Shown here in pieces: positions 8,497 to 16,700 of a stretch of 64,000 nucleotides of DNA. Each line of letters begins with the position of its first letter. Within the stretch, counting starts at the first letter, position 1. The position numbers were made by a program, and so were the translations under genes. This stretch comes from Hymenobacter sp. YIM 151500-1. Its GTDB lineage: Bacteria; Bacteroidota; Bacteroidia; Cytophagales; Hymenobacteraceae. Where the stretch lies: NCBI RefSeq assembly GCF_025979885.1, contig NZ_CP110139.1, forward strand, positions 4,112,001-4,176,000. Direction: 5' to 3'. The notes under the pieces are model-generated. The model did no database searches and was not told where the DNA came from. It saw only the letters and a program-made list of their open reading frames with translations.

Positions 8497-8728
8497 GGCA
8501 ACGCGTTGGGACAAGGTGTCAACGCGTTGGGATGGCGTGGCAAGGCGTTAAACCGTGGTGTCAACGCGCTTAGTCGGAGGTGTCAACGGCTTGGATGGAG
8601 GTGGCAAGTCGTTGAAACGGCGCGGCAGCTCGGTAGGCGGGGGCGTCAAGTCGTTGGAACGGCGCGGCAACTGCTGCGGACGAAGCGTCAAGCCGCTGGG
8701 AAGGGGTGGCAGCCTGCGTGACAGAGGT
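8497..8728. repeat. Degenerate 21-bp tandem repeat
   Basis: Eleven consecutive units of 21 bp (one is 22) begin GGCAA/GTCAA and end GGT/GGC, for example at 8497, 8518, 8539, 8560, 8582, 8603, 8624, 8645, 8666, 8687 and 8708. Units alternate between GGCA- and GTCA-type starts, so there is a hint of a 42-bp higher-order unit. Less regular units extend upstream to about 8450. Short ORFs pass through on both strands and encode seven-residue repeats, but none looks like a normal gene. The region 8325-9040 otherwise holds nothing recognised. Confidence 0.75.
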
Positions 8729-9040
8729 GGGCAGTTGGTGTATTCTACTGGATGCTGGTTGCCCGTGCTCCGCTGGTTTCTGGTGTTTCTGCCTGGCACA
8801 AGCCGGCTGCGTGGGCCTTGCTTGTCGTGAGACTGGGCTCCACCCAGCCAGCACTACTGGCGCGGCCCCGGCTTGCCGCGTGGCGGCAAAGAAGGTGCGG
8901 CTTCATCGTCAGAATAGGCACGCGGGCTACAAGGTGGCGGCAGGTGAAAGTAGCAAGTCGCGTGCTGGTTGAAACTAGCTCGTAAGTCAACTTATAAAGA
9001 AACTTTCTGGTACTTTCGTTGCGTATCTACCTGCAACGGC

Positions 9041-9394
9041 ATGAGCGTACCGATTACCGTTAAGATGAGTGACGAGGCGCGGGCGTTCGTGCGGGCCTTG
9101 GATGAAGAAACCCGCATCCGATTAGACGTGAGCATCCGGCGCACGCAGAATGGAGAGCAGGGCAACTGGTGTAAGAAGCTGGCTGGCACGGATGGTATCT
9201 GAGAATTTCGGGTAGACGGACCGCAGCACACCTACCGGCTGTTTGCCTTTTGGGACAAGACAGGTCCCGAGCCCACGCTCATCTTCTGCACCCACGGCCT
9301 CGACAAAAAAACGCCCAAAACCCCGGAGCGCGACAAGCAAAAGGCCGAACGCATGAAGCGCGAATACTTCGAGCAGAAGCCGCGCGCCACCTAA
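9041..9394 (+). pseudogene. HigB/Gp49-like RelE-superfamily toxin interrupted by a TGA stop
   Basis: The reading frame from ATG 9041 to TAA 9392-9394 has 117 sense positions but an in-frame TGA at 9200-9202 (codon 54). Both sides match one toxin family: before the stop, ARAFVRALDEETRIRLDVSIR and WCKKLAGTDGI; after it, EFRVDGPQHTYRLFAFWDK, then the hallmark LIFCTHGLDKKTPKTP and a basic helix (RDKQKAERMKREYF). In intact relatives the stop position lies in the GLWELR-type turn, so TGG to TGA is the simplest change. The truncated product would lack the catalytic C-terminal half. The antitoxin gene follows 57 bp downstream. Confidence 0.75.
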
Positions 9395-9451
9395 GTCATG
9401 CTGCGGGCTCTTGCCGTGCAGTAGTTTTCACCTGTTGTTTCCGACTTCATT

Positions 9452-9751
9452 ATGGCCACCACTTACACCGATTACAACGACCTGGAAGACGAGTTCTTCG
9501 GCCCGCCCGGCTCCCCGTTGCGGGTGCGCTACGAAGCGGCTCTGGACCTGGCCGCCATACCCGCCGCCATCCGCGACTACCGCCGCCAGCACCACCTGAC
9601 CCAAGCCGAGCTGGGCGCACGCATCGGCGTAGGCAAAGCGCAAATCTCCAAGCTGGAACGCAGCGCCCTCAACGTGACTATCGACACGCTGCAAAAGGTA
9701 TTCGGGGCGCTGGGGACGGTGGTAAAGATTAAGCTGGAGCCGGCGGGGTAG
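9452..9751 (+). CDS. XRE-family HTH antitoxin (HigA-like)
   Basis: 99 residues. A helix-turn-helix of the Cro/C1 type occupies about 42-95 (IRDYRRQHHLTQAELGARIGVGKAQISKLERSALNVTIDTLQKVFGALG). The N-terminal 40 residues probably contact the toxin. The toxin-first order and close spacing are typical of HigBA pairs, in which the antitoxin both neutralises the toxin and represses the shared promoter. Because the toxin frame is broken, this gene may now be an orphan antitoxin or repressor. Confidence 0.85.
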   Translation: MATTYTDYNDLEDEFFGPPGSPLRVRYEAALDLAAIPAAIRDYRRQHHLTQAELGARIGVGKAQISKLERSALNVTIDTLQKVFGALGTVVKIKLEPAG

Positions 9752-9845
9752 CGTTTTCCGCCGTGGCGTTGGGTGCGTAGCTGAGGCAGTGGATGGGTTG
9801 GTAGCTACCACCGGCTTCCCGGTATGGTTGGTAAAGCGCTGCGCC

Positions 9846-10067
9846 ATGTATTACTCCTCCTACATTTCCATTAACCCTGAAATTCGTTTTGGGCGGCCGT
9901 GTAGTACGGGCACGCGCATCAGCGTGGCCGATGTGCTGGGCTGGCTAGGCAGCGGGCAGACCATACCAGAGATTCTGGAGGACTTTCCGGAGCTAACGCA
10001 GGAGCACATCCACGCCTGCCTGCTCTACGCCGCCGACCGGGAACGGCACCTGCGCACCGCTGGATAA
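9846..10067 (+). CDS. DUF433 antitoxin-like protein
   Basis: From ATG 9846 the product has 73 residues and fits DUF433 end to end: an N-terminal strand (ISINPEIRFGRPCSTGTRISVADVLGWLGSG), then the helix pair QTIPEILEDFPELTQEHIHACLLYAADRE. DUF433 proteins bind DNA with a winged-helix fold and are usually paired with a DUF5615 PIN-like toxin directly downstream. Here the next thing downstream is a terminator, so the partner is missing. The longer frame from 9789 has no homology-like content. It is 94 bp after the HigA-like gene and could be in the same transcript. Confidence 0.85.
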   Translation: MYYSSYISINPEIRFGRPCSTGTRISVADVLGWLGSGQTIPEILEDFPELTQEHIHACLLYAADRERHLRTAG

Positions 10068-10092
10068 CACTACTGCCGGACGGAGACGTGGA

Positions 10093-10132
10093 AAGCACAA
10101 GAGCCACCCGCTACCGGGTGGCTCTTGTGCTT
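10093..10132. terminator. Bidirectional hairpin terminator
   Basis: A perfect 18-bp stem (AAGCACAAGAGCCACCCG and complement) with a 4-base loop, between the DUF433 gene and the convergent 10151-10378 gene. It ends in TTATTCTT on the plus strand. Confidence 0.85.
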
Positions 10133-10150
10133 ATTCTTACCAGGATGATG

Positions 10151-10378
10151 CTAGGCAGCGTTCTTCGGGCCGGGGTTTTCGAGGTTGCCGAGGCGGGTAT
10201 CGTGCTCGGACAGCTTACGGAGCATAGCCGTGTTGGTATCAGTTTGCTGCATCAATGCCTGTAGCATCACCTGCTGCCGCTGATCGGATTGCCGCAATTG
10301 CTCCAACGTGTTGTCGATTCGTTTGAGGGCTTCGGACATCATTTCTTCGAGTTGGCTAATACGCTCGTTATTGGTCAT
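10151..10378 (-). CDS. Small coiled-coil protein
   Basis: 75 residues starting MTNNERISQLEEMMSEAL. A continuous amphipathic helix with heptad spacing of Leu, Met and Ile runs to about residue 60 and ends in a polar tail. No signal peptide or known domain is seen. It resembles in style the small helical product at 13185-13528 on the other side of the AAA/DUF4276 genes (short, Gln/Arg/Leu-rich), but common ancestry cannot be judged by eye. The function is unknown. Confidence 0.6.
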   Translation of the reverse strand: MTNNERISQLEEMMSEALKRIDNTLEQLRQSDQRQQVMLQALMQQTDTNTAMLRKLSEHDTRLGNLENPGPKNAA

Positions 10379-10583
10379 AGGGAATACGCGTGAAGAGGCT
10401 TACGAATATACGGAGCGAAGAACTTTGTCCATCAGCGCCGCCCTGGCCGCGTTGCTACGGCAGCTTTGAGCTACAGGAGAAGCGAAGCTGACGCCGGAGA
10501 CGGAAACGTATTGTTTGACGCTGCACGGGAAGGTGTGGTAGTGATAATAGATGCGGGCGGAGGCGGGAGCGACAAGGTTGTTT

Positions 10584-11150
10584 TTATGTAAGACGCATTC
10601 CTTGCTTTTCCAACTCGGCCGCGCCTGGCAGCACTCCGCGGCTTCCGAATTTATACACGGCCCATTTTGTGTGTACTAGGTACTTGAGCTGCCGGGCGGT
10701 CCGGTGTATCTCCGTCCAGTTCCAGGCGGCTACCTGATTAACGGTAGAGAAACCTGCTGCTTCTTGCCCTAACGCTCCTTTCTCGTTAAAGTGACCTATG
10801 TGCGAGTGGGCTAACTCGCCATTCTGCAATCCGCCAAAATAGAGCTGAATGAGGCCCCAGCCGATGGTACGGTAGCGGAATGTATGGCCTTTACAGTAGC
10901 GCGGATTCAACTCAACGCGCCTGAACTCCGGCGGCGCGCCAAATCTGGGCGACCAAAGCTGAAACGTAGCCGCAAAAGAGCCGCCAGAGTTCAGATCAAC
11001 GTTCTGCGCCACCTCATCCGCACTGCTGTATTCACTGATTTCCTGGCTGTAGGCAGAGGACAGATCATACATGCGCAGGTCGGTTTCGGTAAATAGGTAG
11101 GCTAGCAGATGCAGCTTGTCAGTTGTGCCGGCGTAGAAGTTGTAGTTCAT
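10584..11150 (-). CDS. Hypothetical protein, unknown function
   Basis: 188 residues from ATG 11150 (MNYNFYAGTTDKLHLLAYLF). It has many aromatics (WGLIQLYFGG, AAWNWTEIHRTARQL, HTKWAVYKFGSRG) and reads as a compact soluble alpha/beta protein. There is no leader or transmembrane segment. Its GC content is somewhat lower than the flanking core genes, in keeping with the accessory character of this region. It diverges from the AAA ATPase gene with only 92 bp between starts, so the two may share a control region. No family is recognised. Confidence 0.65.
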   Translation of the reverse strand: MNYNFYAGTTDKLHLLAYLFTETDLRMYDLSSAYSQEISEYSSADEVAQNVDLNSGGSFAATFQLWSPRFGAPPEFRRVELNPRYCKGHTFRYRTIGWGLIQLYFGGLQNGELAHSHIGHFNEKGALGQEAAGFSTVNQVAAWNWTEIHRTARQLKYLVHTKWAVYKFGSRGVLPGAAELEKQGMRLT

Positions 11151-11242
11151 GATGCGAGTATACTCACGCTGAGTGAGGGCGTATGTGTTTTACCTACGTT
11201 TTGGCAAACCCGCGTACTTTGTAGCCACACCCCTGCCGCCCT

Positions 11243-12487
11243 ATGTCCGACTTTGCCGCCCCTGCTGGTTTCCCCCGCCTCACGTATCTGCGCATCCGCA
11301 ACTACCGCGCCCTGCGCGACGTGGAGCTGCGCGACCTGACGCCGCTGACGGTGCTGATTGGCCCCAACGGCAGCGGCAAGTCCACGGTGCTCGACGCGCT
11401 GGCGTTTCTGGCCGAAGCGGTAAGCGGCAACCTGCAACAAGCCTGGGAAAAGCGGAACCGGTTTGCGGGGATGCGGACGCGGGGGCAGGAGGGGCCGATT
11501 GAGTTTGAGGTGGAGTATTTTATCAATCCTGAAGCGCCACGACTTCGGTATATGCTAAGCATAGATGAAGCTGACGGATTAGTATTTATTTCTAATGAGA
11601 GTTTGACTGAATTTGGAGCAGAGCCAAGAATATTAATTAATTGGATAGACGCTGAGCCAAACCCACTCCGCTACTATGGTTATGGAAACGTCTTTAGAAA
11701 CAATATCTACCAACAGGGCTCCAGCCCTTCTGACATAGCATTTATTGCCCGCTTGGGTTATTTTCCAGAGCACATAGGCAAGGAATGGCCTGTATCATCC
11801 TTGGTGCTGAGCGTTATACAATCTTATCGTCGTATTAACCTGAGCGACGACAAACGAGAAAAAGAAGAAAAAGGGTACTCCGACGCCGGGCCGCGGGAGA
11901 AGCTGTCGGCCAACGGGGACAACCTGCCCAACGTGCTGTACTACCTGCACACCAAGCACCCGGAGGTGCTGGCGCGCATCGCGGCGCAGCTGCGGCGGTG
12001 GGTGCCGCAGCTGGCGGAAGTGGTGACGGAAATTACCTCGGATGAGCGGCTGCTGCTGCGGTTTAAGGATGCGCCGTTTGAGAAGCCGCTGCCGGCGCAG
12101 TATATGTCGGAGGGCACGATGCGGCTGGCGGCCCTGCTCACGCTGCTGTATGAGCCCAATGCTACCGGGCTGCTGGGCCTGGAGGAGCCGGAAAACGAGC
12201 TGCACCCGCGCCTGCTGCCGCGCCTGGCCGAGGAGCTGGTGAAGGCCACTGAAACGCGGCAGCTGCTGGTGGCTACTCACTCGCCGTTTCTGCTGGATGC
12301 GCTGGAGCCGGAGCAGGTCTGGATTCTGCACCGGGGCCCGGATGGCTATACCCAGGCTACGCGCACGGCTGATATTCCGCAGGTGAAGGAGCTGGTGGAG
12401 GATGGCTCGCCGCTGGGCTACTTGTGGACCAGCAACTTCTTCCGCCTCGGCGACCCGCTGGCTCCCCGCACCTCAGCCGCGCAGTAG
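11243..12487 (+). CDS. AAA family ATPase of the OLD-like/AAA_21 type (putative defense ATPase)
   Basis: 414 residues. The opening LRIRNYRALRDVELRDLTPLTVLIGPNGSGKSTVLDAL is the ABC/SMC-like N-terminal lobe, with Walker A at residues 40-48. The second lobe carries Walker B at about 307-316 (GLLGLEEPENELHP) and the H-loop ATHSPFLLDAL at about 343-353, preceded by a signature-like YMSEGTMRLAALLTLL. This is the arrangement of stand-alone OLD/RecF-type ATPases found in anti-phage systems. The stretch coding for about residues 95-215 is clearly AT-richer than the rest. A DUF4276 gene starts one base after the stop codon, so the two are almost certainly co-translated and work together. Confidence 0.85.
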   Translation: MSDFAAPAGFPRLTYLRIRNYRALRDVELRDLTPLTVLIGPNGSGKSTVLDALAFLAEAVSGNLQQAWEKRNRFAGMRTRGQEGPIEFEVEYFINPEAPRLRYMLSIDEADGLVFISNESLTEFGAEPRILINWIDAEPNPLRYYGYGNVFRNNIYQQGSSPSDIAFIARLGYFPEHIGKEWPVSSLVLSVIQSYRRINLSDDKREKEEKGYSDAGPREKLSANGDNLPNVLYYLHTKHPEVLARIAAQLRRWVPQLAEVVTEITSDERLLLRFKDAPFEKPLPAQYMSEGTMRLAALLTLLYEPNATGLLGLEEPENELHPRLLPRLAEELVKATETRQLLVATHSPFLLDALEPEQVWILHRGPDGYTQATRTADIPQVKELVEDGSPLGYLWTSNFFRLGDPLAPRTSAAQ

Positions 12488-12488
12488 G

Positions 12489-13094
12489 ATGCACATTGAG
12501 TTCTTGCTGGAAGAAGAGTCGGCGGAGGCGGCGCTGCACGTTCTGCTGCCGAAACTGCTGGCGCCCGATGTGACCTATCAATGCTACCCGCATCGGGGCA
12601 AGACGGACTTATTGCAGCGCCTGCCGGGCCGGCTGAAGAACTACGCCCGTCGGTTGCCCCAGGAGCCGGGGTTGCGGGTTGTCATCCTGATGGACGCCGA
12701 CACGGATTGTCGGCGGCGCAAGGCCGAGCTGGAAAAGATAGTAGCCGAGGCAGGCCTGCTCACCAAAACCACCGCTGGTTCCGAACAGCCGTACCACACC
12801 ATCACCCGGTTAGCTATGCAAGAACTGGAAGCGTGGTTTCTCGGTGACCGGGAGGCTATTCAGGCCGCCTACCCACGGGTGCGGCCCCAGCACTTCAGCG
12901 GCCTGCCCCACGACCCCGACACCATTGCTGATACCTGGGAAACGCTGTGGCGCGTGTTGCAGGAGGGCGGGTATTACCGAACGGGCAAGGCCAAAATAGA
13001 GTGGGCCGAAACCATAGCCCCGCACCTGAACCCGGAGCGGAATATGTCGGCCAGCTTCCAGTATTTCCGGCAAGGCCTGGCGCAACTGCAATAA
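12489..13094 (+). CDS. DUF4276 family protein (Toprim-like partner of the ATPase)
   Basis: 201 residues. The family motifs are in order: an N-terminal acidic cluster FLLEEESAE (Glu8-10, Glu13), the acidic triad VILMDADTDC (Asp69, Asp71, Asp73), and RLAMQELEAWFLGD at about 107-120. These match the glutamate and DxD positions of Toprim-like nucleases. DUF4276 genes recur beside AAA ATPases in putative defense loci; by analogy with OLD and PARIS the ATPase would sense infection and this protein would act as effector. That role is inference. The start ATG 12489 is fixed by the one-base gap to the ATPase stop. A strong terminator closes the operon. Confidence 0.82.
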   Translation: MHIEFLLEEESAEAALHVLLPKLLAPDVTYQCYPHRGKTDLLQRLPGRLKNYARRLPQEPGLRVVILMDADTDCRRRKAELEKIVAEAGLLTKTTAGSEQPYHTITRLAMQELEAWFLGDREAIQAAYPRVRPQHFSGLPHDPDTIADTWETLWRVLQEGGYYRTGKAKIEWAETIAPHLNPERNMSASFQYFRQGLAQLQ

Positions 13095-13096
13095 TG

Positions 13097-13158
13097 CCCC
13101 ACCACCGCCCGAGCCGGCCTGCCACGTCAGTAGCAGGCCGGCTCGGGCGGTGGTGGGG
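13097..13158. terminator. Long bidirectional hairpin after the ATPase/DUF4276 operon
   Basis: A perfect 26-bp stem (CCCCACCACCGCCCGAGCCG... and complement) with a 10-base loop begins two bases after the DUF4276 stop. The convergent gene 13185-13528 ends just beyond it. Confidence 0.8.
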
Positions 13159-13184
13159 GAGCGGCTTGGTGGGCCTGATGGGTA

Positions 13185-13528
13185 TTACTTACGGTTGGTG
13201 CGGGCTTCAAGTCGCCGGAAAGCAACTGTCAGGTTCATAGACCGCTGCATGAGCAGGCGGAGCATGGCGTCTTGGCGTTTGTCCGCTCGGCGGCGCTGTT
13301 CATCATCACGCAACAAGAGTTTTTCAAACTGTTGGGCTGATTTATTTGGTGAAAGCGCAATTGCTGATGCTTCTCCGAAATGCTTGTCTGCTACGCTTCG
13401 CTTCATCGACTGTAATACGTCCGCTAGGGCTTGGCTGGCACGCGCTTGGTCGGCAGCAAGTTGAGTTAAACGACGCTGCAACTCGTTTTGACGCTTTCAA
13501 AATCTTCGGGCGATTCAGGATTACTCAT
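13185..13528 (-). pseudogene. Small helical protein gene with a probable one-base frameshift
   Basis: The long frame encodes a 98-residue helical protein (QRRLTQLAADQARASQALADV...) but has only a TTG start at 13481 and a stop a few codons upstream. An ATG at 13528 in another frame gives MSNPESPEDFESVK and then runs into the coding part. Adding one A to the AAAA run near 13488-13491 would join the two as ...ESVKNELQRRLTQL. The intact protein would have about 113 residues, helical, Gln/Arg/Leu-rich, with no known domain. This is either a real frameshift or a homopolymer read error. If not shifted, translation would need the TTG. Confidence 0.5.
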
Positions 13529-13662
13529 GGTGCGGTGAAGTTGAAAAGTATATCAAGATAGGTTTTCCAACGACGTGGGCGGGTCGCCGAACTGGAGCTT
13601 ATCCTCGGGTAATGCTTATGAACTTCATAAAGCTTGGAACGAGTTGGACATGGGGCCATAAA

Positions 13663-13697
13663 CGGACACGGGCGGACATCATGTCCGCCCGTGTCCG
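13663..13697. terminator. Palindrome downstream of mfd
   Basis: A perfect 17-bp inverted repeat (CGGACACGGGCGGACAT and complement) separated by one base lies 20 bp past the mfd stop codon. It probably acts as a terminator, but its near-zero loop also fits a cruciform or protein-binding site. Confidence 0.6.
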
Positions 13698-13717
13698 CTT
13701 ATGTCCGGGACTTTTCC

Positions 13718-16700
13718 TTACACCCCGACCGTTTCCTCGCTGCCCAGCTCGCTCAGTATCCGCTGGGCCTGTTGCACGCTCCGCACATCTTCGAAGGTGA
13801 TGATGAGCTGTTCTTTGCGCTCCTTCATGGAGGCCGTGCGAGGGTGGGTTTGCACGTAGCTGAGAATGTTGCCGAACGTGTCGCCCTGGAAGTAGGCCTC
13901 GTTGCCCGTGGCCGGGATGTAGCCTTTCAGCTGGTTTTTCTTCAGCGTCAGCTTCTCGAAACCCAACTGGCAGCCCTGCCAGCGCAAGCGCACGATGTCG
14001 GCCAGCTGCTCTACTTCGGGGGGCAGGGGGCCGAAGCGGTCCACGATGCCAGCCAGCAGCTTGCGTAGGTCCTCGGGGTTTTTGGCCCGGTCGAGCTTGC
14101 TGTAGAGTTGCAGGCGTTCCGAGACGTTGCTCACGTAGCGGTCCGGGATGAGGACCTGGAGGTCGGTTTCGATGTTGCACTCCTTGGGGCCGCTGGTGCC
14201 GGCGGCTTCTTGCAGGCGCTGGGTGGGGTCGCCGAGGAACAGGTCGCGGAACTCGGTTTCCTTCAGCTCCTGCACGGCTTCGTCCAGAATCTGGTGGTAG
14301 GTCTCAAAGCCCAGGTCGTTGATGAAGCCGGATTGCTCGCCACCGAGCAGGTTGCCAGCCCCGCGGATGTCCAGGTCGCGCATGGCCACGTGGAAGCCCG
14401 CGCCCAGGTCCGAAAACTCTTCGAGCGTGCTTAGGCGCTTGCGGGCGTCGGAGGGCAGGCCGGCCACCGGGGGCGTGAGCAGGTAGCAGTAGGCCTTTTT
14501 GTTGGAGCGGCCCACGCGGCCGCGCATCTGGTGCAGGTCGCTCAGCCCGAACAAGTGGGCGCGGTTGATGATGATGGTGTTGGCGTTGGGAATGTCGAGG
14601 CCCGATTCGATAAGGTTGGTGCTCACCAGCACGTCGTACTCGCCATCCACGAACTTCATCATACGCTTTTCGAGCAGGTCGCCCTCCATCTGGCCGTGGA
14701 TGTAGGTGACGCGGGCATCGGGCACGAGGCGCAAAATCATGTTGGCCAGCTCCTCGATGTCCTTCACGCGGTTGTGCACGAAGAACACCTGGCCGCCGCG
14801 CTTGATTTCGCGGGCCACGGCGTCGCGCACCAGCAGCTCATCGAACACGTGCAGCTCGGTTTGCACCGGCTGGCGGTTAGGCGGGGGCGTGGCAATAACT
14901 GACAGGTCGCGGGCACCCATGAGGGAGAAGTGCAGGGTGCGCGGAATGGGCGTGGCCGAGAGAGTAAGCGTGTCCACGTTTACCTTCAACTCCTTGAGCT
15001 TGTCTTTGGTTTTGACCCCAAACTTCTGCTCCTCATCGATGATGAGCAGGCCCAGGTCCTTGAACTTAATGTCCTTGTTGGTGAGGCGGTGGGTACCGAT
15101 GAGGATGTCGGTTTTGCCCTCGGCCACGCGGGCCAGCGTCTCCTTGATCTGCTTGGTGCTCTTGAAGCGGTTCACGTACTCCACCGTCACGGGCAGAGCC
15201 GCCAGCCGCTCCCGAAACGTTTTGTAGTGCTGCATGGCCAGGATGGTGGTGGGCACCAGCACGGCCACCTGCTTGCCGTCGGCCACGGCCTTGAAGGCCG
15301 CCCGGATGGCTACTTCCGTTTTGCCAAAGCCCACGTCGCCGCACACCAGCCGGTCCATGGGGTGGGGCACCTCCATGTCGCGCTTCACATCTTCGGTGGC
15401 CTTGGCCTGGTCGGGGGTGTCTTCGTAGATAAAGCTCGACTCCAGCTCAGCCTGCATGAAGGAGTCGTGGGCGAAGGCGTGGCCGGGTGCGGTTTTGCGC
15501 TTGGCGTAGAGCCGAATCAGCTCGGCGGCAATGTCCTTGACCTTTTTCTTAACCGACTTTTTCTTGTTTTCCCACTCCGGCGAGCCCAGCTTGCTCATGG
15601 TGGGCGGCGTGCCCTCGGCCCCCGAGTACTTGGCAATCTTGTGCAGGGCGTGGATGCTGACGGTCAGCACATCGTCGTCGCGGTACACCAGCCGGATGGC
15701 CTCCTGGAGCCGGTCGTTGATGGTAACCTGGGTGAGGCCGGCGAAGCGGGCAATGCCGTAGTCCTGGTGTACCACGTAGTCGCCGGGCACCAGGGTGCGC
15801 AGCTCTTTCAGCGTCAGCGCCTTTTTCTTGGAGAACTTGCGTCCCTCCTGGGCCCGGTAAAACCGCTCGAACAGCTGATGGTCAGTGTAGATTACCAGCT
15901 TGAGCTGTTCGTCGATGTAGCCTTCGCGCAAGCCGAGTAGCAGGTGCTGGAATTGCACGTTGTTGTCCAGCTCGTCGAAGATGGTGCGCAGGCGGTCGGC
16001 CTGGCGCACCTGCTCGGCGGCAATGATGTTGGTGTAGCCTTTTTCCTGGTTTTCGTGCAGGTTCTTGACGAGGCGGTTGAAGTCCTTATTAAAGGAAGGC
16101 TGGGGCTTGCTGCTGAACTGGAACTCCTCGGCCCCGGTCTTGTAATGAAACCGTTTGCCGAACTCCACCACCGAGAAGGCATCGAGCAGCTTCTTGAACG
16201 TCTTGCCCGACTCAAACAAATCCTCCGGCTTGCTCACAATCTGCACACCCCCCGACGATTCCAGCAGCTCCTTGAAACCCTGCTCGGCCCGGTCAAACGA
16301 CTCTTCCACCACGTCCAGGGTCTGGCGCACGTCCTTGGCCCAGATGGCGGTGTTGCGGGGAATGAAGTCCAGAAAGGCCTCCCGCGTTTCTTGCAGCAGC
16401 TTGGTTTGCACGTTCGGGATGATGCTCACCTGCTGCCGCTTCTCCACCGACAGCTGCGTCTCAGGGTCAAACGTCCGAATCGTCTCCACCTCATCCCCGA
16501 ACAGCTCAATGCGGTACGGCAGCTCGTTGGCGTAGGAGAAGATGTCCACGATGCCCCCGCGCACGGCAAACTGCCCCGCCTCGTACACAAAGTCGGTCCG
16601 CTCGAAGTCGTACTCGGCCAGCATGTCGCTGATGAAGTTGACATCCAGCTTATCACCGATTTTCACCAGGAAGGTGTTAGCCACGAGGCTTTTCTTGTTG

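Noticed and set aside
8497-8728. CRISPR array
   Set aside because: Units are contiguous with no spacers, diverge along their length, and no cas genes are present.
8506-8854. Small ORFs in the 21-bp repeat (both strands)
   Set aside because: All frames lacking stops encode low-complexity heptapeptides, with no leader or domain and no clear codon bias; treated as non-coding repeat.
9200-9202. TGA read as selenocysteine or tryptophan
   Set aside because: No SECIS-like hairpin is seen next to it, HigB-like toxins are not selenoproteins, and recoding to Trp is not expected in this phylum. A nonsense mutation is simpler.
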